A stretch of DNA of 64,000 nucleotides. It comes from Streptomyces sp. NBC_01439 (lineage in GTDB: Bacteria; Actinomycetota; Actinomycetes; Streptomycetales; Streptomycetaceae). Shown here piece by piece: positions 1 through 9,178 of the stretch. A model generated the notes under the pieces. The model did not search any database. It saw only the letters and a list, made by a program, of their open reading frames with translations, and was not told the DNA's origin. Position numbers and translations under genes: made by a program. Within the stretch, counting starts at the first letter, position 1, and every line of letters starts with the position of its first letter. The stretch spans positions 2,728,001 through 2,792,000 of the forward strand of contig NZ_CP109487.1 of assembly GCF_036227605.1 (NCBI RefSeq). Reading direction: 5' to 3'.

Positions 1-197
1 AGGTGCGGCGCCCCCGTCGGACGGTCATTGACGACGACGAGGGCTCCCCGCTCCCTACCTAGGCGCCCCGCCAGCGTGAGGGACATGAGTGCGGCGCCGG
101 CGACTCCCAGGCTCAGCTCTTCCCTTCGGCCCGGTGCGTCACCGGCGAGAGCGCCCGCGGCGAGGAGCAGGTAGCGGCCGGGCAGGCCGAGGGTCAC
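1..197 (-). CDS. GPP34 (Golgi phosphoprotein 3)-like protein, N-terminal part, cut by window edge
   Basis: A GTG codon overlaps the stop of the MFS gene upstream in a GTGA junction, and an open frame of 65 codons runs from it to the left edge. The peptide begins VTLGLPGRYLLLAAGALAGD and continues with ALMSLTLAGRLGRERGALVV. This hydrophobic start followed by an AAL-LTLAGRL segment resembles the N-terminus of actinobacterial GPP34-domain proteins, which bind phosphoinositides in eukaryotes and have poorly known roles in bacteria. The coupling suggests it belongs to the NRPS operon. Only about a quarter of a normal GPP34 protein is visible, so the family call is tentative; the reading frame itself is well supported by the overlap. 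Confidence 0.5.
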   Translation of the reverse strand, partial: MTLGLPGRYLLLAAGALAGDAPGRREELSLGVAGAALMSLTLAGRLGRERGALVVVNDRPTGAPH

Positions 198-1456
198 ACC
201 GCCTCCGCCGTCGCTTCGGGGCGCGGCGCGGGCTCGACGGCCCGCTGCGGGCCGGTGATCCCCCGTACGGCCGGCAGCAGGCAGACGAGTACGCAGGGAA
301 CCGCGACCAGGGCCGCACCGGCCAGCAGGACACCGGACGTGCCGATCTGCTCGGTGAGGGGGCCGATCAGGGCGTACGCCAGCGGCATCGACACCACGGT
401 CAGCAGGAAGTCGTAGGAGGAGACCCGGGACAGGACCTGCTCGGGGATGACGCGCTGCAGCGTCGCGTCCCACAGGGTGTTCAGCAGGATCATGCAGCAG
501 TCGCCCACCGCGGCCGCCACCACCACCCAGGCCATGGGCAGTTCGAGCCAGAGCGTCAGCAGCGGGAGCACCGAGGCGGCCAGCACCAGGTTGCCCGCCA
601 CCAGGGGCAGCCGCGGGCGCCAGCGCAGTGCGATCACGCCGCCCACCAGCGCGCCGACCGCCATGCCCGCGCTGACCACCCCCCAAGCGGCGGCACCACC
701 GAAGCGCTGCTGTGCGAGGACCGGGCCGAGGACGAAGAAGACGGCCATGCCGAAGTTCCACAGGGCGTGCACGACGAGGTTCGCGGCCACCCAGCGGCGG
801 GAGACGATCTCGCTCCAGCCCTGGACGAGGTCGGCGGCGAAGGACTGCCCGCGCATGCCCCGGGCCGTCGCGGCGGGCAGCATCAGGAGGGCGACGAAGT
901 TGACCGCGAAGGTCCCCGAATCGAGGAAGTAGACCGCCTTCGTACCCACCAACGGGATCAGCATGCCCGCCACGACGGGACCGGCGATCATGGACGCGCT
1001 GCGGACCAGCGACTGCAGGGCTGCCGCCTGCTGGAGCAGTTCCTTGCCCACCAAGGAGGGCATCAGCCCCTTGGAGGCCGGGCCGTGGAATCCGGCGGCG
1101 ATCCCGTAGACCGCGTTGCCCACGGCGAGGACGAGTGCGGAGCCGTGGCCGGTGGCCGCCAGCACGCCCAGGGACAGCTGGGAGAGGCAGCGGACGCCGT
1201 CCGCGCACGCCATCACGCGTCGCCGCGGCAGGCGGTCCGCCACGACGCCGCCGATCAGGGTGGCGACCAGCCTGCACAGCATGCCGACGGCGAGCACGGT
1301 GCCCAGCTCGACGGCCCCGCCTCCTTGGCCGATCACCGCGAAGGCGGTGACCAGGGGGACCATGCCGTCTCCCAGGCAAGAGACGGCATGACCGACCCAG
1401 AAGATCCGGAACTCCCGTATCCGCAGTGGCCGCAGATCCTGGTGCAGCGAGATCAC
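194..1456 (-). CDS. Major facilitator superfamily exporter
   Basis: Membrane transporter of about 420 residues, the usual MFS_1/MFS_3 size, with repeated hydrophobic segments from the N-terminus (FWVGHAVSCLGDGMVPLVTA) to the C-terminus (GVLLAGAALVAVPCVLVCLL). The inter-helix motif VVADRLPRRRVM after the second or third helix matches the MFS A-motif (G-x3-DRxGRR). It most likely exports the peptide product of the cluster or gives self-resistance. Start choice: a GTG at 1456 overlaps the upstream ATP-grasp stop as GTGA and leads directly into VISLHQDLRPLRI. A GTG at 1471, nearer a GAGGAG, would add five residues. It is also coupled to the downstream GPP34-like gene. Confidence 0.88.
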   Translation of the reverse strand: MISLHQDLRPLRIREFRIFWVGHAVSCLGDGMVPLVTAFAVIGQGGGAVELGTVLAVGMLCRLVATLIGGVVADRLPRRRVMACADGVRCLSQLSLGVLAATGHGSALVLAVGNAVYGIAAGFHGPASKGLMPSLVGKELLQQAAALQSLVRSASMIAGPVVAGMLIPLVGTKAVYFLDSGTFAVNFVALLMLPAATARGMRGQSFAADLVQGWSEIVSRRWVAANLVVHALWNFGMAVFFVLGPVLAQQRFGGAAAWGVVSAGMAVGALVGGVIALRWRPRLPLVAGNLVLAASVLPLLTLWLELPMAWVVVAAAVGDCCMILLNTLWDATLQRVIPEQVLSRVSSYDFLLTVVSMPLAYALIGPLTEQIGTSGVLLAGAALVAVPCVLVCLLPAVRGITGPQRAVEPAPRPEATAEAV

Positions 1457-2778
1457 AGCTGTTGCCGCCACATCTCCTCGTAGCCGTCCATGAACGCGCG
1501 CACCTGCCGGCCGGTACCGAAGGTCGGGGCGACCATCGACTGTTCGACGAACGCGCTGCGCACGGCCTCCAGGTGGACCTCCAGATCCTCGGCGGAGTCG
1601 GCAGAGACGAGGCACAGGCCCTGCCAGTGGACGGTGGAGCGCACGGCGGGCGTGTCCGTGACGCCCAGCCGTGCTGCGATGCGCACTTCGTGGACGTACT
1701 CCGGGGCGCAGAACCGCTGCGGGTCCGGCACCTTCATGACGGTGCCGCGCGGCAGGTGCAGGGAGGTCGTCGCCACGTACCGGCCCGTGTCCTCGTCCGC
1801 CCCCGAAACCGGCACTCCGAGTGCGACCTCGACGGCGGAACGGGCCAGCGAGAAGCCGTGCTTGGCCATGACCCCCTCCTGGATCAGGGCCCCGCCGACG
1901 CGGGCGGCACACTCGCCGAACCAGAAGGCGCCGGTGGCCCGGTCCTGCAGCAGCTCCAGGTGGAAGACCCCGTCGTCGTACCCGAGCGCGTGCAGCGCCT
2001 TGCCCGCGAACGCCCGCGCCTCCTCACACCGCTCGTCCTCGCCCGTGCCGTCCGCGCGGTAGACGGTCAGCGGCTTGGTGTCGGTCGTGTACTCCAGGCA
2101 CGGCTCGGCGTAGGAGCCGACGGAGGAGAAGACGACCGTGCCGTTCTGGACGACGCCGTCGACGATCCACTCCCGTTCCACGTCGACCAGATCCTCCACG
2201 ACGAACGGTGTCGTCGCCGAAGGAGCCAGCCGCTCCAGGAGCGCCCGGTACTCCTCCTCGGACCGGGCCGCCTCGGTGGCGGTCGTGCCACCGCCGGCCA
2301 GGGGCTTGACCACGCACGGGCCGGGGAAGGGCACATCGGTCAGGGGGCTGCCGGGCACCACGACCCGTGAGCGGGCGGCGGTGAGCCCGGCGGCCAGGAC
2401 CGCCTGCTTCTGCAGGTGCTTGTCGCGCATGAGGACCGCGCGCCCCAGCGGGGTGCCCGGCAGCTTCAGGAGTGCGGCCAGCGCGGCGACGGTGCTCACC
2501 GCGAACTCGTCGAAGGTCACGATGCCGCGCAGGTCCTCCCGGAGTCGATCGCCGAAGTGGCGCGACAGCCCGGCCCACACGTCCCCGACGTCGGTGACGT
2601 CCTCGACCACCACCTCCTCGACCCCGGGCGGGATCCGCAGTGACGTGCCGCGCAGGTGATCGGCGGTGTCCCGCACCATGACCGTGCGCAGTCCGCGCCG
2701 GACGGCCTCGTGGAGCAGCTGCGGATCGAGACCGATCACCGCGATCGCGTCGCGGCTGCCCTCTGTACTCATTTCCAT
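1453..2778 (-). CDS. ATP-grasp carboxylate-amine ligase-like protein
   Basis: About 441 residues with an ATP-grasp fold: FPGPCVVKPLAGGGTTAT supplies the ATP-binding lysine and glycine-rich loop, VVEDLVDVEREWIVDGV the second strand pair, and FHLELLQD plus FWFGECAARVGGA the metal-binding E..E/N region. Enzymes of this type make an acyl phosphate from a carboxylate and ATP and join it to an amine, so it may add an amino acid to the NRPS product or to the sugar-derived unit. It is the second ATP-grasp protein of the operon (the other lies at 19541-20782). The start at 2778 has a GGAGG 8 nt upstream; ATGs at 2784 and 2772 are alternatives. Substrates cannot be read from the sequence. Confidence 0.82.
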   Translation of the reverse strand: MEMSTEGSRDAIAVIGLDPQLLHEAVRRGLRTVMVRDTADHLRGTSLRIPPGVEEVVVEDVTDVGDVWAGLSRHFGDRLREDLRGIVTFDEFAVSTVAALAALLKLPGTPLGRAVLMRDKHLQKQAVLAAGLTAARSRVVVPGSPLTDVPFPGPCVVKPLAGGGTTATEAARSEEEYRALLERLAPSATTPFVVEDLVDVEREWIVDGVVQNGTVVFSSVGSYAEPCLEYTTDTKPLTVYRADGTGEDERCEEARAFAGKALHALGYDDGVFHLELLQDRATGAFWFGECAARVGGALIQEGVMAKHGFSLARSAVEVALGVPVSGADEDTGRYVATTSLHLPRGTVMKVPDPQRFCAPEYVHEVRIAARLGVTDTPAVRSTVHWQGLCLVSADSAEDLEVHLEAVRSAFVEQSMVAPTFGTGRQVRAFMDGYEEMWRQQL

Positions 2779-2815
2779 GTGCATGACCTCCGGCTGCCTC
2801 ACGGGGCAGGTGTGT

Positions 2816-4093
2816 TCAAATGCGTTCGACGGCGCGGTTGCGCAGCCGGTTACGGGTGTCGAAGACGTGCTGGGAGGCCGACTCGATGAGGTCGTAGTCG
2901 AAGCAATCGTGGTCCGTCAGCAGCACGGTCACGTCGGCCGACGCGAGCTCGTCGGCGGTGAGCTGGACGATCTCGATGCGCGGGTCGAGGGTGCCGGGGG
3001 TCGCGTGCGGGTCCACCGCGCGGACTTCGACGCCCGCCTCCAAGAGCTTGAGCGCGACGTCCATGGCCGGCGACTCGCGCAGGTCGGCGGTGTTGGCCTT
3101 GTACGCGAGTCCGAGCAGCAGCACCCGGCTGTCCGCGAGCACCCGGTCGTACTTCTTCAGCGTCTCGCCGATGCGCTGCACGACGTAGCCGGGCATGCCC
3201 CGGTTGATGTCGTTGGCCAGGTTGACGAAGCCGAGCGGGCGGCCCGTCTTCTCCCGGGACAGCCAGTCGAGGTAGATCGGGTCGATGGGCAGGCAATGGC
3301 CGCCGACGCCCGGGCCCGGGGTGAAGGCCATGTAGCCGAAGGGCTTGGTGCCCGCGGCGCGGATGGCTTCCCAGATGTCGATGCCCATGTCCGCGGCGAA
3401 CATCGCGGTCTCGTTGACCAGCGCGATGTTCACGCTGCGGAAGGTGTTCTCCATGAGCTTCGCCAGCTCGGCCTCGCGGGTACCGCTGACGACGACGGTG
3501 TGCTCGACGATCGTGTCGAAGAACTCCTTCACCTTGATCTGCGAGTACTCGTTCACGCCGGACACGAGCTTGGGGGTCTTGGCGAAGGTCCACGTGGCGT
3601 TGCCGGGGTCGATGCGCTCGGGGCTGTAGCCGAGTGCGAAGTCACGCCCCGCCTTGAGGCCGGAGCCCTGCTCCAGCAGGGGCGCGACGACGTCCTCCGT
3701 GGTGCCCGGGTAGGTGGTGGACTCCAGGATGACCACCGCGCCCGGCTTGATCAGGGGCGCCAGGGTGGTCGCCGAGCCGATGACGGCGGACAGGTCCGGC
3801 TCCCCACCGGTCAGCGGGGTCGGCACGCTGATCACCGCGATGTCGAAGCCCTCGGCGTCGCCGAAATCCGGGCTGACGCGGTAGCGCCCGCAGTCGAACG
3901 CCTCCTGGAGCTCGAGGTCGGAGACGTCCTCGACGTACGAGTGGCGGGCGAGGAGCCGCGCGACGCGCTGCTCGTCGACTTCGAGACCGATGACCTGGAA
4001 GCCCGCACGGACGGCCTGAAGGGCCAGTGGAAGGCCCACGTAGCCCTGCCCGATGACGGCCACGCTCTTCTGCTTCTGCTGCACCGCGCGCAT
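2816..4093 (-). CDS. UDP-sugar 6-dehydrogenase (UDP-glucose/UDP-GlcNAc dehydrogenase family)
   Basis: NAD-dependent four-electron oxidation of C6 of a nucleotide sugar to the uronic acid is the family reaction. The N-terminus carries the Rossmann motif VAVIGQGYVGLPLA. The catalytic cysteine lies in GPGVGGHCLPIDPIYL, and the C-terminal NAD-binding part contains GLAYKANTADLRESPA. GVGGHC-P-DP and the overall spacing look more like the UDP-HexNAc 6-dehydrogenase (WbpA/WecC) branch than classical Ugd. Start chosen at ATG 4093 because AGGGGGA lies just upstream; an in-frame ATG at 4156, immediately after the SDR stop, would add 21 residues. With the Gfo/Idh (17804) and DegT (16719) proteins it forms a set resembling 3-amino-3-deoxyuronic acid biosynthesis. 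Confidence 0.88.
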   Translation of the reverse strand: MRAVQQKQKSVAVIGQGYVGLPLALQAVRAGFQVIGLEVDEQRVARLLARHSYVEDVSDLELQEAFDCGRYRVSPDFGDAEGFDIAVISVPTPLTGGEPDLSAVIGSATTLAPLIKPGAVVILESTTYPGTTEDVVAPLLEQGSGLKAGRDFALGYSPERIDPGNATWTFAKTPKLVSGVNEYSQIKVKEFFDTIVEHTVVVSGTREAELAKLMENTFRSVNIALVNETAMFAADMGIDIWEAIRAAGTKPFGYMAFTPGPGVGGHCLPIDPIYLDWLSREKTGRPLGFVNLANDINRGMPGYVVQRIGETLKKYDRVLADSRVLLLGLAYKANTADLRESPAMDVALKLLEAGVEVRAVDPHATPGTLDPRIEIVQLTADELASADVTVLLTDHDCFDYDLIESASQHVFDTRNRLRNRAVERI

Positions 4094-4156
4094 GCCTGTC
4101 CCCCTGCCGCTTTCTTTGAGATCGGATACTTCGGGCGCTATGAACGAAACAGACAT

Positions 4157-4933
4157 CTACGGGTAGTCCTGCCTGGTCGGACGGATGGACACGTTGTCCA
4201 GGTGGATGTGGGCCGGACGGGAGACCACGAACTGGACGAGGTCCGCGATGTCGTCCGGGGTGAGGATCGGACCGATCTGCTCCTGGTACGACCTGAACCA
4301 CTCCGGGTCGTAACCGGCGTTGGCCTGGAACGAACTGGCGACGATGCCCGGCTCGATCAGCGAGACCCGGATGCCCTTGGGCCCCAGCTCCCGCCGCAGC
4401 CCCTCGGATGCTCCGTGCACGGCGAACTTGGTGGCGCCGTACACGCTGTTGAAGGGGGAGACGTTGCGGCCGATGGTCGAGCCCAGTACGACCAGGTCGT
4501 ACGAGCGGCGGGGTACCGCCGGCGCCGCCTCGGCCTCCACGCACATCGCCCCGGCGAGGATCCGCATCTGCCGCAGCGCGCCGAGGACGTTGACCTCGAG
4601 CAGTTCGGCCCACTGGGACTCGTCGGAGGTCATGACCGTGCCGGGCAGGCCCCGGCCCGCGTTCACCACACCGATGGCGGGGGCCGCGCCCAGCTCGGCG
4701 GCGCACCGCTCGACGCACTCGGTGAGGACCTCGGTGCGGCTGGCGTCGCCGGCCACGGCGATGACCCGGCCGCCGAACTCCTCGAGCCGGACGGCCGCTT
4801 CGTGCAGCCGGTCCTCGTTGCGCCCGTTGACGACGAGGTCGTAGCCCTGGGCGGCGAGCTTGCGCGAGACGGCCAAGCCTATTCCGGAGGACGCCCCGGT
4901 GACGATGGCCGCGCGCCTGATCTCCTGCTTCAT
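4157..4933 (-). CDS. Short-chain dehydrogenase/reductase
   Basis: Classical SDR of 258 residues. It has the coenzyme motif TGASSGIG near the N-terminus, a VNAGRG strand (equivalent of NNAG), a catalytic serine in VVLGSTIG, and YGATKFAVHG as the YxxxK pair. NGRNEDR after the first helix-strand unit suggests NADP(H) use. It could reduce the aldehyde released by the NRPS reductase domain (next gene upstream) or act on the sugar-derived unit. Start: the ATG at 4933 follows GGAGG by five bases; an upstream in-frame GTG at 4945 overlaps that Shine-Dalgarno and is less likely. It lies 37 nt after the NRPS stop, so cotranscription is likely. Confidence 0.88.
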   Translation of the reverse strand: MKQEIRRAAIVTGASSGIGLAVSRKLAAQGYDLVVNGRNEDRLHEAAVRLEEFGGRVIAVAGDASRTEVLTECVERCAAELGAAPAIGVVNAGRGLPGTVMTSDESQWAELLEVNVLGALRQMRILAGAMCVEAEAAPAVPRRSYDLVVLGSTIGRNVSPFNSVYGATKFAVHGASEGLRRELGPKGIRVSLIEPGIVASSFQANAGYDPEWFRSYQEQIGPILTPDDIADLVQFVVSRPAHIHLDNVSIRPTRQDYP

Positions 4934-4970
4934 CAAAACCTCCACGTTCGTTGATGGTTGGGGGCGATGG

Positions 4971-7900
4971 TTACGAGGCCATGCACCGCGCGGCCGTCGC
5001 CGGGGTCGGCAGGAAGCCGGTCCCGGCGGCCCACTCCAGTGCCGTGTGCAGCCAGGCCTGCGTCGGCGGGGCGAACTCCACGTCGAGACGGCGCAGCAGG
5101 GCCACGGTCCGTGCGTTGTCGAAGGCGACGTTGCGCTCGGGCCGGTGCTCCCAAGCGCGGCTCATCTCCGCGCTGCGGGCGTCGGCGCTCTCGAGCCGGC
5201 CGAGCGCGTGGGCGAACTCGCCGCGCTCCACGAGCCGCACCGGGTAGCCGAACCCCCGCATCCAGCGGATGACTTCGTCGTGCGGGACGGAGTGCGGCGT
5301 CTCCACGTGGTGCACGTCCGGTGGCACCTCCGCGGCGAGCGCGATCCGGCAGATTCCCTCCGCCACCGTGTCCACGTTGGAGAAGCCGAAGGAGGTCCGG
5401 GGGCTGCGCGGGGCGCATCCCGCCAGGACGTAGCCCTTCAGCGTCTGGTAGACCCGGTTGTCGCCGGTGTTGGGCTGGAAGGCTCCGGTCACGCTGTGGG
5501 CGGCGACGTGGTTCGTGCGGTAGACGGAGCACCGGACACCGCTGTCGCTCGCGGCCCGGACCAGCTTCTCCGCCTCGAACTTGGAGGCCTCGTAGGGCGA
5601 CATGAACTTCTGCCCGAGGTCGAAGTCGGACTCGGCGAAGCGCCGTGCGCCGCTGTCGTGGAATCCCGCGACGGCCAGCGTCGAGACGTGGTGGAGCGGG
5701 ATGTCCGGGTGGTCCGCGCGGATCAGGTCGACGAGGTTGCGCACCCCGCCGACGTTCACCTTCGCCAGTTCCTCCGGCGGCGCCACCAGCCGTACGTCGG
5801 CGGCGGCGTTGACGACCGAGGTCAGCCCGTCCAGGACGCCCCGCGCCGACAGTTCGCGCAGCAGGTCCCCGTCGGTCAGGTCACCCTCGACGACCTGGAC
5901 CCGGTCCGACGCCACGAGCCGATCGGCCGCACTGCGCCCGGCCGCGCCGCGCACCAGGCACAGGACGTGGGCGCCCTGCGCCACCAGCCCGTCCAGCAGG
6001 TGTGCGCCGAGGAAGCCGGTCGCTCCGGTGAGCAGGACCCGGGGCGCCTGTGTGACGAGGGTGCGCGCCCTGGTCTCGGGCGGCAGACCGCCCGCGTAGG
6101 CGGGGAGGCCGGAGGTGGTCCGCCGCAGTTCCTCGACGGGCGGCGCGGACTCCCGGGCGCCGGCAGCGCGCTGGATGTCGGCCACGAAGCGGTCGAAGGC
6201 CTGCCGGGCCGCTCCCCGGGCGCGTTCCCGCTCGGTGCAGACGAGGTCCACCACGAACGCGTCGTCGACCAGCCTGGCCGTCAGCACCATGGGGTACATC
6301 GGGTCGTGCCGCTCGGCGCGCGCCGGGCCGCAGTACTCCGGCGCGAACGTCCAGGTGACGTTCCTGCCCCGGGGCGGGCTGAACCGTCCCAGGTAGTTGA
6401 CCGCGATCTCGGCACCCGGCCGCGCCGAGTCCAGGCGCTCGACGGGGGCGTTCGCCACGCTGTTCTCGACCTCGGCGACGTTGCGGGCGAGGTCGTCGCC
6501 GAGCGCACTCACCAGGAGCGGCTTGACCGCGGTGAACCAGCCGACGGTGTCCAGGTAGGCGCTGGTGTGCTCGCCCTGGTCCCGGCCGTGGGTCTCGACG
6601 GTGACGCGGGTGCGCTCCGAGCCGGTGGCGTTCTGCAGCGCCCGCACGATCGACGCGATGGCCAGGGCCTCCAGGCGAAGTCCGTGACCGAACCGCGCCA
6701 GCAGGCTCCGGGTCACCTCCGGTGCGGCGGTCCACGTGTACGTCGCTCCGTGGACGTCCGGCACGTCACCGGCCGCCCCGCGCGGGGCGCGCTCCTCGGC
6801 GTCGGGAAGGGCGGCGGCCCAGTCGTAGTACGACCGCGACGGCGCGAGGGAGATGTCGGCGCCCTCGGCGGCGGCCTCGTACGCCCGCAGCAGGTCGTCC
6901 AGGACGATGCGCCAGGAGATGGTGTCGACCACCAGGTGGTGGCATACGAGCAGCAGCCGGTCCGCTGCGCCCGGGCCGCCCCGGAAGACGTGGCAGCGCA
7001 GGAGCCGGCCCGAGGCCGGGTCCAGGGAGCGGTTCAGCTCGGCGCTCGTACGTGCGATCGCCTCCGCCGCCGGCGGCCCGTCCCCGACCGACGACCAGGT
7101 CACGGCCAGCGTGCCGGTCACCGGGTAGAGGGCGTCGAGGGCGCCCGTCGCGCCGACCGAGCCGCGCAGTGCCTCGTGGCGGTCGAGGACCGCCGCGAGG
7201 GCCGCGCTGAGCGCAGCGATGTCCAGGGTGGGCTCGCAGGCGAGCAGCATCGCCTGGTTCCAGTGCGCCGTGCCGCCCGGCACGGCGTCGAAGAACCAGC
7301 GCTGCGCGGGGCCCAGCGTGCCCCACCTGCCGGGCTCGGCGGCCTCGGCCGGTGCGCGATCCGTCGCGTTCTCCCGCCGGGCGGCGGCCTCGGCGAGCCG
7401 CGCCGCGCTCGGGTGGTCGTACACGTCGGTGACGACGACGTCGTGGCCGCGTTCCTTGAGGAAGACGACCGTGCGCATGGCGAGGAGGGAGTCCCCGCCC
7501 AGGGCGAGGACGTCGGAGTCGGGCCCGACGTTCCTCAGGCCCAGGCTCGTGCCCCAGAACTCGGCTATCTCGTGGGCGAGTCGGCCGGCCCCGGCGCTGT
7601 CGTGCGGCTGTTCCGGCCCAACTTCCAGCGATTCCTCGACCATGGCCCGGAGCCTGCGGTTGTCCCGCTTGCCGTTGGCGTCGACCGGGAACCGGGGGAC
7701 GGCGACGATGGGTGCGGGGAGCGCGTACCGGGGCAGCTTGTGCGCCATGTGCCCGGGGAGCGCGGCGAGCGTCGCGTCGCGATCCGCGCCGGCCGCCCCG
7801 GAGTCCAGGGTGACCGCCGCGACCAGGCGCGTCTGACCGTCCACGATGCGGCCGAGCACGGCGGCGCCGGCGACACCGGGGCAGTGCGCGAGGACCTGCT

Positions 7901-9137
7901 CGACCTCGGCGAGGTCCACGCGGTAGCCGTTCACCTTGGTCTGGCGGTCCGCCCGGCCGAGGAAGACGAGGTTGCCGTCGGGGAGCCTGCGGCAGCGGTC
8001 GCCGGTGCGGTAGACGGTACCGCCCTCGGTGGTGCGGAAGCGGCCGGCGGTGTCCGGCCGGATGCCGACGTAGCCCAGGGTGACCCCGGGGCCGCCCACG
8101 ACCAGCTCGCCGACCGTGCGGTCCACCCGGTTCCCGGGTTCTGCGCCGTGGTCCAGGTCGAGGGTGTTCTCGCCGATCGCGGTGCCGATGGGAACGGACG
8201 GCTCGTCCTCGGGGAGGTCACCGGCGCGGGTGGCGACGAAGCAAGCCGTGCCGACCGTGGTCTCGGTCGGGCCGTAGTGGTTGACGATCCGGTGTGCGAC
8301 CCCGCCCTCCAGCAAGCCGGCCGCGAATTCCCGGGACAGCAGCTCACCGCCGATGATCACGGTGTCCAGCGCGGCCGATCGCGCAGGGCGTCCGGGCAGG
8401 AGCGCCGCGAGGTGGGAGGGGGTGGTCTTCAGGCAGGTGACCTGGTGATCCGCCAGTTCCTGCCACAGCGCGTACGGATCGCGGGCGACGCCGTCCGAGA
8501 CGACGTGGACGCGGCCCCCGGTCGCCAGGGCGAGCATCCACGACGTGTGACCGAGGTCGGCCGCGAGGGTCGTCATGTGCGCGAAGGAGGGCGGCTCGGC
8601 CGCCTCGAAGCGCAGGCGCCCTGCCAGTGAGGCGGCGTAGTGGGCCGCGTTGCGCTGCGCCACCGCCACGGCCTTCGGCTCCCCGGAGGACCCGGAGGTG
8701 AAGGAGAAGTACGCGACGTCGTCGGCGTCCGGCTGCCAGCCCCAGACGCTCGCGCCGCTGTCGGCGCGGGCCATGAGGTCGTCCACGTCGACGAAGTGCG
8801 CGTCCTCGGCGGCCCGCGTCGACAGGACCACCCGGGCGCCGACCGTCCGCAGTCTGCGCTCGCGGTCGCTCTCGCTCCAGTCCGGGCTGACGACGAGGAC
8901 CGGGTTGCCGCAGCCGAGCACGCCGTACAGCAGCGCCATCAGGCGGGCGTCACGCGGTCCCGCGACCGCCACCGGCTCGCCGGGCACGACTCCCGTGTTC
9001 TTGAACTCCTCGACCAGATGGCCGACAAAGGAACCGAGGGAGGAGTAGTTCCACGATCTGTACGCGTCCGAAAGGGCGATCCGCCCGCCCGACTCGCGCA
9101 CGTTCTCTTCGAGCATTTCCCCGAGAAAGTGATACAC
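4971..9137 (-). CDS. Nonribosomal peptide synthetase, A-PCP-E-R (terminal reductase)
   Basis: Last NRPS protein, about 1,388 residues. Domains in order: adenylation (1-510; FTSGSSGEPKA, YGPTET, YRTGD, NGKRD), PCP (near 548; LGGDSLLAM), epimerization (about 600-1020; HHLVVDTISW and NYLGRF), and an NAD(P)-dependent thioester reductase (about 1040-1388; LLTGATGFLGAHLL and the YEASK pair). It should add the final residue, epimerise it to the D form, and release the chain as an aldehyde (or alcohol after a second reduction). There is no condensation domain at its N-terminus; this is supplied by the PCP-C protein upstream. The A-domain pocket (AADLGHTSW) is unusual and I make no substrate prediction. 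GTG start at 9137 has AAAGGAAG six bases upstream; the frame is open further up but would overlap the preceding stop. Confidence 0.93.
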   Translation of the reverse strand: MYHFLGEMLEENVRESGGRIALSDAYRSWNYSSLGSFVGHLVEEFKNTGVVPGEPVAVAGPRDARLMALLYGVLGCGNPVLVVSPDWSESDRERRLRTVGARVVLSTRAAEDAHFVDVDDLMARADSGASVWGWQPDADDVAYFSFTSGSSGEPKAVAVAQRNAAHYAASLAGRLRFEAAEPPSFAHMTTLAADLGHTSWMLALATGGRVHVVSDGVARDPYALWQELADHQVTCLKTTPSHLAALLPGRPARSAALDTVIIGGELLSREFAAGLLEGGVAHRIVNHYGPTETTVGTACFVATRAGDLPEDEPSVPIGTAIGENTLDLDHGAEPGNRVDRTVGELVVGGPGVTLGYVGIRPDTAGRFRTTEGGTVYRTGDRCRRLPDGNLVFLGRADRQTKVNGYRVDLAEVEQVLAHCPGVAGAAVLGRIVDGQTRLVAAVTLDSGAAGADRDATLAALPGHMAHKLPRYALPAPIVAVPRFPVDANGKRDNRRLRAMVEESLEVGPEQPHDSAGAGRLAHEIAEFWGTSLGLRNVGPDSDVLALGGDSLLAMRTVVFLKERGHDVVVTDVYDHPSAARLAEAAARRENATDRAPAEAAEPGRWGTLGPAQRWFFDAVPGGTAHWNQAMLLACEPTLDIAALSAALAAVLDRHEALRGSVGATGALDALYPVTGTLAVTWSSVGDGPPAAEAIARTSAELNRSLDPASGRLLRCHVFRGGPGAADRLLLVCHHLVVDTISWRIVLDDLLRAYEAAAEGADISLAPSRSYYDWAAALPDAEERAPRGAAGDVPDVHGATYTWTAAPEVTRSLLARFGHGLRLEALAIASIVRALQNATGSERTRVTVETHGRDQGEHTSAYLDTVGWFTAVKPLLVSALGDDLARNVAEVENSVANAPVERLDSARPGAEIAVNYLGRFSPPRGRNVTWTFAPEYCGPARAERHDPMYPMVLTARLVDDAFVVDLVCTERERARGAARQAFDRFVADIQRAAGARESAPPVEELRRTTSGLPAYAGGLPPETRARTLVTQAPRVLLTGATGFLGAHLLDGLVAQGAHVLCLVRGAAGRSAADRLVASDRVQVVEGDLTDGDLLRELSARGVLDGLTSVVNAAADVRLVAPPEELAKVNVGGVRNLVDLIRADHPDIPLHHVSTLAVAGFHDSGARRFAESDFDLGQKFMSPYEASKFEAEKLVRAASDSGVRCSVYRTNHVAAHSVTGAFQPNTGDNRVYQTLKGYVLAGCAPRSPRTSFGFSNVDTVAEGICRIALAAEVPPDVHHVETPHSVPHDEVIRWMRGFGYPVRLVERGEFAHALGRLESADARSAEMSRAWEHRPERNVAFDNARTVALLRRLDVEFAPPTQAWLHTALEWAAGTGFLPTPATAARCMAS

Positions 9138-9178
9138 GGGCTTCCTTTCCTTTCCAGCACATGGCCCATGCCGTGAAG

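Noticed and set aside
4860..8630. Very long plus-strand open frame (over 1,250 codons) opposite the NRPS gene
   Set aside because: It is antisense to a gene with complete A, PCP and E motifs; its product is low-complexity Arg/Gly/Ala/His with no recognisable domain, a usual effect of high GC3 on the opposite strand.
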